Part shown: positions 6,350 through 9,759 of the stretch, piece after piece
Position numbering within the stretch: position 1 is the stretch's first letter
Layout: every line of letters starts with the position of its first letter
Source: Chloroflexota bacterium
Lineage (GTDB): Bacteria; Chloroflexota; Anaerolineae; UBA4142
Direction of reading: 5' to 3'
DNA length: 9,759 bases
Assembly: GCA_016199405.1 (NCBI GenBank)
Contig: JACQGS010000249.1
Location: forward strand, 1 to 9,759
Notes under the pieces: model-generated
Told to the model about the DNA's origin: nothing
The model's input: only the letters and a program-made list of their open reading frames with translations
Database searches by the model: none
Position numbers and translations under genes: made by a program

Positions 6350-7789
6350 TCAGAACTGGAAATAGATAAACTTGCTTTCGGAAAATTTTCCAAAAAGTAG
6401 AATACTCATCATCAATGCATAATACGCGCTCCAACGGAGCCAAGCCGGTTGCGACGAAAGCCGCGCACGTAGACCGGCGTTATTCCAAAACAAATACGCG
6501 ATCTCCATCACGAGAATCGCGAGGATGCCGATCTTTGCCATATTCAAATACGTCAGCAGTTCTTGCATGGCTGGCGCGCCGATGCTGATCCCGGTAAATA
6601 AATGCGTGCTGATGTACAGCGCATCTTGGAACGTGCTGGCTCTGAAAAAAATCCACGCGAACGAAACAAGTGCAAACGTGATGACGATTTGCGCAGCGCG
6701 CGCAAGCCGATCGTTCGGATTGAATTTTACGCCGAGCCGCGCGAGAAGTGAGTCGAACGATTGCGCCACGATCAAATACGCGCCGTGCAAGCCGCCCCAA
6801 ATCACGAACGTCCAGCTCGCGCCGTGCCACAAGCCGCTGACTAAAAAAGTAATCAGCAAGTTGAAATGCCAGCGTAGTTTGCCAACGCGATTGCCGCCGA
6901 GCGGGAAATATAAATAATCGCGGAACCACGTCGAGAGCGAAATGTGCCAGCGCCGCCAGAAATCGGCAATGGAGGACGCGGCATAGGGGCGATTGAAATT
7001 TTGCATTAGTCGAAAGCCCATCACTTGCGCCGCGCCAATCGCGATATCCGAATAGCCGGAAAAGTCGCAATAGATTTGATACCCAAAAAATATCGCGGCG
7101 AGAATCAGCGGGATGCCTTCATATGCCGTCGGCTGATTGAAAATTGGATTCACAAAATCGGCGAGGCGATCCGCGATCACGACCTTTTTGAACAAGCCCC
7201 ATGCCATTAGCTTCAGCCCGTTCGTGACGCGCGCATAATCGAACGAATGCTTTTCGTAGAACTGGTGCAAGAGATTGTAGGGTCGCTCAATGGGTCCGGC
7301 GACGAGTTGCGGATAGAACATGACGTACAGCGCAAAAATTCCCGGATGCCGCTCGGCTTTCTGCCTGCCGCGATAAACTTCGATGGTATAACTCAGCGAT
7401 TGAAAAGTGTGGAAAGAAAGTCCGATCGGCAGAATAATTCCGAGCATTCCAATCGGATAGTTCCAGTCAAGAAAACCAGCCAGCGCGCGCAGGTTTGCGT
7501 TGAAAAAATCCAGATACTTGAAGATTGCCAGAATGCCGATGTTGGAAACTAGACTGGCGAGCAAGAATTTTTTTCTGCGCTCACCTTCCGCGCCTTCAAT
7601 CCATATGCCCGCAACATAATCCACCGCGATCAAAAAGAACAAAACCAAAAGATACTGCGGGATGAATGCCGCATAGAATAGGCAACTGGCGCTGAGGAGG
7701 AGCGCCCAGCGCAAGCGGTGCGGCAGAAGAAAATAAAGCGCGGTAACGATTGGAAAGAAAAAGGCAAACTGCAGCGAGTTGAAGAGCAT
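6350..7789 (-). CDS. MBOAT-family membrane O-acyltransferase (AlgI/DltB/PatA-like)
   Basis: A 479-residue polytopic membrane protein. It begins MLFNSLQFAFFFPIV, the usual N-terminus of bacterial MBOATs, which fixes the start although no Shine-Dalgarno is evident. Key blocks: IGLSFHTFQSLSYTIEVYRG at 122-141, QLVAGPIERP at 161-170, YCDFSGYSDIAIG at 240-252, FNRPYAASSIADFWRRWHISLS at 265-286 (conserved His282), and SGLWHGASWTF at 318-328 with the catalytic His322, then WGGLHG. It carries acyl groups (usually acetyl) across the membrane for transfer to an extracytoplasmic glycan. The adjacent downstream SGNH gene is the usual partner. The gene starts 12 bp after the DUF2442 stop, leaving almost no room for its own promoter unless it lies inside that gene. 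Confidence 0.95.
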   Translation of the reverse strand: MLFNSLQFAFFFPIVTALYFLLPHRLRWALLLSASCLFYAAFIPQYLLVLFFLIAVDYVAGIWIEGAEGERRKKFLLASLVSNIGILAIFKYLDFFNANLRALAGFLDWNYPIGMLGIILPIGLSFHTFQSLSYTIEVYRGRQKAERHPGIFALYVMFYPQLVAGPIERPYNLLHQFYEKHSFDYARVTNGLKLMAWGLFKKVVIADRLADFVNPIFNQPTAYEGIPLILAAIFFGYQIYCDFSGYSDIAIGAAQVMGFRLMQNFNRPYAASSIADFWRRWHISLSTWFRDYLYFPLGGNRVGKLRWHFNLLITFLVSGLWHGASWTFVIWGGLHGAYLIVAQSFDSLLARLGVKFNPNDRLARAAQIVITFALVSFAWIFFRASTFQDALYISTHLFTGISIGAPAMQELLTYLNMAKIGILAILVMEIAYLFWNNAGLRARLSSQPAWLRWSAYYALMMSILLFGKFSESKFIYFQF

Positions 7790-7801
7790 GATTTCGAATG
7801 T

Positions 7802-8167
7802 TTAGCGGCGTTCAGTAGTTGTCTGTTCTGTCAAATGGTTAGCCGAATTGCTTGGCTCCATATAGTCCGCAATACGTACCTCATCATTGATGGCGCACTT
7901 TTCGGGATCCCAAATAATCATCGTGCGGTCGCGGCTTAGCTCATACTTTTCGCGTTCTTTTGGCAATGCATTATGCAGAGTGGGAATCCACGAGAGTGGC
8001 ACCGAGAGCGCGCGTCCATCGGTCAGTTCGACATGCATATATTTGTCGTCAAACCGAACCTGATGAATACGCGCCTCACGTGGAAACGTGTACGCCGATA
8101 TGGGATACTGAATCTTGTACCGTTTAACTTGAAATTGTTCCTCGACTCGCTCTAATTTTGTACTCAT
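7802..8167 (-). CDS. DUF2442 domain protein (putative antitoxin-like partner of DUF4160)
   Basis: A 121-residue protein. Residues 35 to about 105 match the DUF2442 pattern: RIHQVRFDDKYMHVELTDGR, then SVPLSWIPTLHNA, a helix with KEREKYELS, then the strand TMIIWDPEKCAINDEVRI. An N-terminal extension of about 33 residues precedes the domain, and a polar Thr/Glu/Arg tail follows it. DUF2442 genes are often found directly beside DUF4160 genes and are regarded as toxin-antitoxin-like modules, but the biochemical role is not settled. The ATG at 8167 is strongly supported by GGAGGAA on the minus strand (8172-8178), which lies inside the upstream gene, so the two genes overlap by 44 bp. Base composition is lower in GC (about 43 percent in one 60-base line counted) than most neighbours. 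Confidence 0.82.
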   Translation of the reverse strand: MSTKLERVEEQFQVKRYKIQYPISAYTFPREARIHQVRFDDKYMHVELTDGRALSVPLSWIPTLHNALPKEREKYELSRDRTMIIWDPEKCAINDEVRIADYMEPSNSANHLTEQTTTERR

Positions 8168-8411
8168 GCCATTCCTCCAGCAAGAAAGTGTAATTTTGTT
8201 TGACGACCTTCAAGGCTCGATTCAACTCGTGCCGTTTCAATGTTCGTCCAGACCTTGCTACTTCAATTTCTGGTTCAAGCCAAATTTTAGGGTCATTGTA
8301 ATCATCTTGCGAGCCCTTGCCAATATGCACACTCGCTCGGTCTTCGTTCAGAGCGTCATGACTGTGAAACCAAAATAGCAACTCACCTTCGGTGAGCACC
8401 TTTGGACTCAT
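8124..8411 (-). CDS. DUF4160 domain protein (putative toxin-like partner of DUF2442)
   Basis: A 95-residue protein matching DUF4160: an N-terminal MSPKVLTEGELLFWFHSHD, the conserved SVHIGKG strand with His29 (counting from Met1), KIWLEPEIEVARSG, and the C-terminal helix ELNRALKVVKQNYTFLLEEWHEY. The family usually ends near that last helix; here about 12 extra residues (KIRASRGTISS region) are encoded within the overlap with the DUF2442 gene. The ATG at 8411 has AAGGA upstream at 8420-8424. It is first in a two-gene unit and is preceded by a 302-bp non-coding, highly structured stretch. A role as toxin is inferred only from pairing with DUF2442; no nuclease motif was recognised. Confidence 0.8.
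   Translation of the reverse strand: MSPKVLTEGELLFWFHSHDALNEDRASVHIGKGSQDDYNDPKIWLEPEIEVARSGRTLKRHELNRALKVVKQNYTFLLEEWHEYKIRASRGTISS
8172..8178 (-). promoter_or_regulatory. Strong Shine-Dalgarno inside the DUF4160 gene, for DUF2442
   Basis: On the minus strand GGAGGAA precedes the ATG at 8167 by 4 bases. It sits wholly inside the DUF4160 coding sequence and confirms that the 44-bp gene overlap is real. It is one of the best ribosome binding sites in the window, consistent with high production of the second protein of the pair. Confidence 0.75.
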
Positions 8412-8437
8412 GTTGTTTTTCCTTTTCGGCTAACGCT

Positions 8438-8545
8438 ACCGCCCGCCGATTCCACCGCAAAGTGTCTTGCGAAATGCAAGCACGTTCGCCAGCACAAACC
8501 GCGCACGCTAAAAATGCGCGACGGTGGCGGAATCGGCGGGCAGGT
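8438..8545. repeat. Large branched inverted repeat (20-bp imperfect outer stem enclosing two hairpins)
   Basis: The outer arms are GCCCGCCGATTCC (8441-8453) and GGAATCGGCGGGC (8529-8541), a perfect 13-bp match. The stem extends inward by ACCG (8454-8457) with CGGT (8522-8525) across a 3-base bulge GGC (8526-8528). It extends outward by ACC (8438-8440) with GGT (8543-8545) across a single bulged A. Inside lie a CTTGC/GCAAG hairpin (8466-8480) and a CGCGCA/TGCGCG hairpin (8500-8520). This makes a three-way folded element about 108 bp long, just upstream of the DUF4160 gene. It could be a recombination site, a MITE-like repeat or a structured RNA. Confidence 0.75.
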
Positions 8546-8559
8546 GTTTTGTGACGTTC
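8544..8559 (+). repeat. Left copy of the GTGTTTTGTGACRTTC motif
   Basis: A 16-bp sequence that recurs in inverted orientation at 9196-9211 with one mismatch. The two copies face each other across about 640 bp containing the VOC pseudogene. This copy begins in the last bases of the outer stem of the branched inverted repeat. Confidence 0.6.
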
Positions 8560-8713
8560 GTTCGTCGTCCGATATCCCCTTCGCTGGGCAACCGCGCTGC
8601 TCCTCGCCGCGCGCCTTCGTCAAAAAGTGTCAAGGTGTAATTCTCCTTCGTATCGCGGTCTCTTTTGTCTTATGCTTGTGCGCGTTCAGTTTTTTCTTTT
8701 CTTTACGCTAACT

Positions 8714-9122
8714 TCAAGCGCAATCACTTCGGCTGAAGGGGTGGTTGATTTCAATCAAGTTCCCGTCTGGGTCGCGCAGGTGAGCCGTGCGGATGCCCCA
8801 ATCAGGATGGTCAGTCGGTTTAGCGGTCAATGAAATCCCCTGGGTCTTCAACCGCTGCGCTATCGCGTCCACATTCTCAACCGCAAAGACGAGACAGACT
8901 TTATCTTGAGCGGAAACTTAGGCGGGCAAGTGGGACGTACCGAGTGTCGCTCATCTCTCTCTTATCAAAAAGAGAGATGTTGACTGTGCCTAACGTAAAG
9001 TCAGCGTAAGTACCATCCTCGTTACCATATCCTACTGGAAATCCGAGGACATCGCGATAGAATCGGAAACATGCCTTGAAGTTGGAGACCAACAACCGCG
9101 TGAACTCGTATTTGTAACTCAT
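8714..9122 (-). pseudogene. VOC-family (glyoxalase/bleomycin resistance-like) protein, frameshifted
   Basis: Two halves of one vicinal-oxygen-chelate domain lie in different frames. The ATG at 9122 (GAGAGGA upstream) opens a frame reading YEFTRLLVSNFKACFRFYRDVLGF and DFTLGTVNISLFDKREM, typical of the first beta-alpha-beta module; it stops at 8901. From about 8944 to 8714 the next frame encodes DKVCLVFAVENVDAIAQRL, then HPDWGIRTAHLRDPDGNLIEINHPF, the canonical second half with the metal-ligand Glu in IEIN. Joining them needs a 1-base deletion (or 2-base insertion). If the shift is near 8945, LGTSHLPA becomes readable but an in-frame TAA (8918-8920) remains; a shift between about 8904 and 8917 avoids it. 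Total length equals a normal single-domain VOC protein. It is either a recent pseudogene or a sequencing error. Confidence 0.82.
8950..8978. repeat. 9-bp inverted repeat inside the VOC pseudogene
   Basis: CATCTCTCT and AGAGAGATG are perfect reverse complements within the region coding NISLFDKREM. Because this peptide is normal for the family, the symmetry is probably a coincidence of codon choice. It lies close to the likely frameshift point, and replication slippage there could explain the lesion. Confidence 0.4.
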
Positions 9123-9195
9123 CGCGTCCTCTCACGCTTGATTCAAGTGTTGGTAGTAATCTGTCGCCGACCTGCCGACTTGCTCTTTCAAAAGA

Positions 9196-9211
9196 GAATG
9201 TCACAAAACAC
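9196..9211 (-). repeat. Right copy of the GTGTTTTGTGACRTTC motif (inverted)
   Basis: On the minus strand this reads GTGTTTTGTGACATTC, 15 of 16 identical to the plus-strand copy at 8544-8559. It lies in the gap between the VOC pseudogene start and the end of the zinc-ribbon membrane protein gene, next to the short hairpin at 9217-9234. Confidence 0.6.
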
Positions 9212-9216
9212 TCGCC

Positions 9217-9234
9217 TCCCGCATCGGTGCGGGA
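9217..9234 (-). terminator. Hairpin downstream of the zinc-ribbon membrane protein gene
   Basis: TCCCGCA (9217-9223) and TGCGGGA (9228-9234) are perfect 7-bp arms with a four-base loop. It begins 7 bp after the stop of the minus-strand gene, where a terminator is expected. A T-run (GTGTTTTGTG) follows only after a further 6 or so bases, so termination would be weak. It may instead belong to the same repeat element as the adjacent GTGTTTTGTGAC copy. Confidence 0.5.
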
Positions 9235-9241
9235 ATCCACG

Positions 9242-9759
9242 CTATCCCTCCGGCAAAAATAATTCTACGCCGCAGTATGGACACTTGACCAGCCCTTTGC
9301 CGACTGCCTCGCGCACGCCGCCGCAGTTGGGGCATTTCGTCGTTTGCATTTGCGCGAGGTCTTGCGAATAAAACATTCCCTCTTGCCAATTCACAAAGCC
9401 GCTGAACAAACCTTGATTCACCAATTCGAAAATCGCGGTCTTCACTTGCTCGCGCGTCATTTTCATTTCGATGGCGGCGCTGCCCACGGAAATTTTGCCG
9501 GCGGATTGAATCATGCCGAGCAAGCGTTCTTTTTTCCGCACCTCGACCATTTCCGCGGCTTCTTGTCCGCCGCGCACAAATAAAAATATGCCGATGCCGC
9601 CCAAAATCAAAAGCGGCACAACGCCGAAGAGCGCGATGCCAAGCACCGCGCCGCTCGTTTGCACTTGATTCGATGCGATGCCGCTCCCGATAAACGCGGC
9701 GACGACCAAGCACCACAGCAATCCGCCGACGATCAAAATTATTCCAATGATGCGACCCA
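9242..9759 (-). CDS. Membrane protein with two N-terminal helices, winged-helix-like region and C-terminal zinc ribbon (start just outside window)
   Basis: The frame stays open to the window edge and reads (A)TG GGT CGC ATC ATT, so the start codon is almost certainly at 9758-9760, one base outside. The TTG at 9736 is internal. The product would be about 172 residues: two membrane helices (about 4-25 and 38-62) separated by a short polar loop, then a charged segment VEVRKKERLL. A helix-turn-helix or winged-helix-like region follows at about 78-128 (GKISVGSAAIEMKMTREQVKTAIFELVNQGLF). A zinc ribbon with CPNCGG at 143 and CPYCG at 160 (all four Cys present) closes the protein. The regulatory part would face the cytoplasm. 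I do not recognise a named family; a membrane-tethered sensor or regulator is a guess. Confidence 0.78.
   Translation of the reverse strand, partial: GRIIGIILIVGGLLWCLVVAAFIGSGIASNQVQTSGAVLGIALFGVVPLLILGGIGIFLFVRGGQEAAEMVEVRKKERLLGMIQSAGKISVGSAAIEMKMTREQVKTAIFELVNQGLFSGFVNWQEGMFYSQDLAQMQTTKCPNCGGVREAVGKGLVKCPYCGVELFLPEG

Larger units (their letters stand above)
8412..8713. other. 302-bp non-coding stretch with structured repeats, upstream of DUF4160
   Basis: No convincing gene was seen here on either strand. Short open frames exist but lack family-like sequence. One minus-strand TTG at 8632 with GAAGGAG upstream could open a 41-codon frame ending in TAG inside the hairpin region, but nothing about its product is recognisable. 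The stretch contains the branched inverted repeat at 8438-8545, one copy of the GTGTTTTGTGAC motif, and two similar boundary blocks (8415-8434 and 8692-8712), each a T/C-rich run followed by GCTAAC. It must also contain the promoter of the DUF4160/DUF2442 pair, which I could not place. Confidence 0.6.

Noticed and set aside
5560..6369. Plus-strand open frame opposite the SGNH gene
   Set aside because: Antisense shadow: the minus-strand frame has SGNH motifs and operon spacing, while the plus-strand product has no recognisable features.
8428..8545. Calling the branched inverted repeat a true integron attC site
   Set aside because: GTTAGCC on the minus strand is near the required GTTRRRY, but no matching RYYYAAC box is found on the other side of the stem and no integrase is in the window; left as a hypothesis.
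8408..8632. Small minus-strand genes upstream of DUF4160 (TTG starts at 8623 and 8632)
   Set aside because: The products look like low-information GC-rich translation; the better one (41 codons, GAAGGAG upstream) ends inside the hairpin element and matches nothing I know. Kept as a note in the non-coding entry only.
8985..8996. GCCTAAC core resembling an integron R'' box
   Set aside because: It lies inside VOC coding sequence (TLGTVNI on the minus strand) and has no partner box at attC spacing.

Overview
The window is bacterial, moderately GC-rich and densely packed. An F420-dependent luciferase-like oxidoreductase, a lipoprotein with a long Thr/Pro linker, zinc-ribbon membrane-associated proteins and GGGCGACC-type intergenic repeats would fit a Chloroflexota genome (Anaerolineae-like). 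That assignment is inference from gene content and style; no marker gene is present.

Layout. Plus strand, 1-2845: the 3' end of a sugar-type ABC transporter ATPase (TOBE region), a 135-base gap with two inverted repeats, then a short cluster of a GNAT acetyltransferase, an LLM-class flavin oxidoreductase and a secreted lipoprotein. This cluster converges at about 2846-2905 on a minus-strand block, and a GGGCGACC-type hairpin lies at the junction.

Minus strand, read from high to low coordinates, 7789 down to 2903: an MBOAT membrane O-acyltransferase, an SGNH-hydrolase-like partner, a YdjI-type SPFH protein with two C-terminal zinc-ribbon-like units, a single-pass membrane protein of unknown role, and a glycerophosphodiester phosphodiesterase. 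Spacings are 7 bp, 18 bp, 90 bp (filled by an octamer repeat) and a 4-bp ATGA overlap. The MBOAT/SGNH pair is the classical arrangement for O-acylation of a cell-envelope polysaccharide (AlgI/AlgJ- or PatA/PatB-like). The whole block has a cell-envelope theme: acyl transfer, SPFH membrane scaffold, lipid headgroup turnover.

7802-9240 looks like an accessory island. It has lower GC in the lines I counted, a DUF4160/DUF2442 pair (toxin-antitoxin-like) with a 44-bp overlap, a broken VOC/glyoxalase gene, a large branched inverted repeat (8438-8545) and a 16-bp motif in inverted orientation on both sides of the VOC remnant. The window ends in a two-helix membrane protein with a winged-helix-like region and a zinc ribbon, whose start codon lies one base outside the window.

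No tRNA, rRNA, CRISPR array, transposase or integrase was seen. The least explained parts are the structured repeats at 8412-8713 and 9196-9234, and the octamer repeat at 4261-4327.
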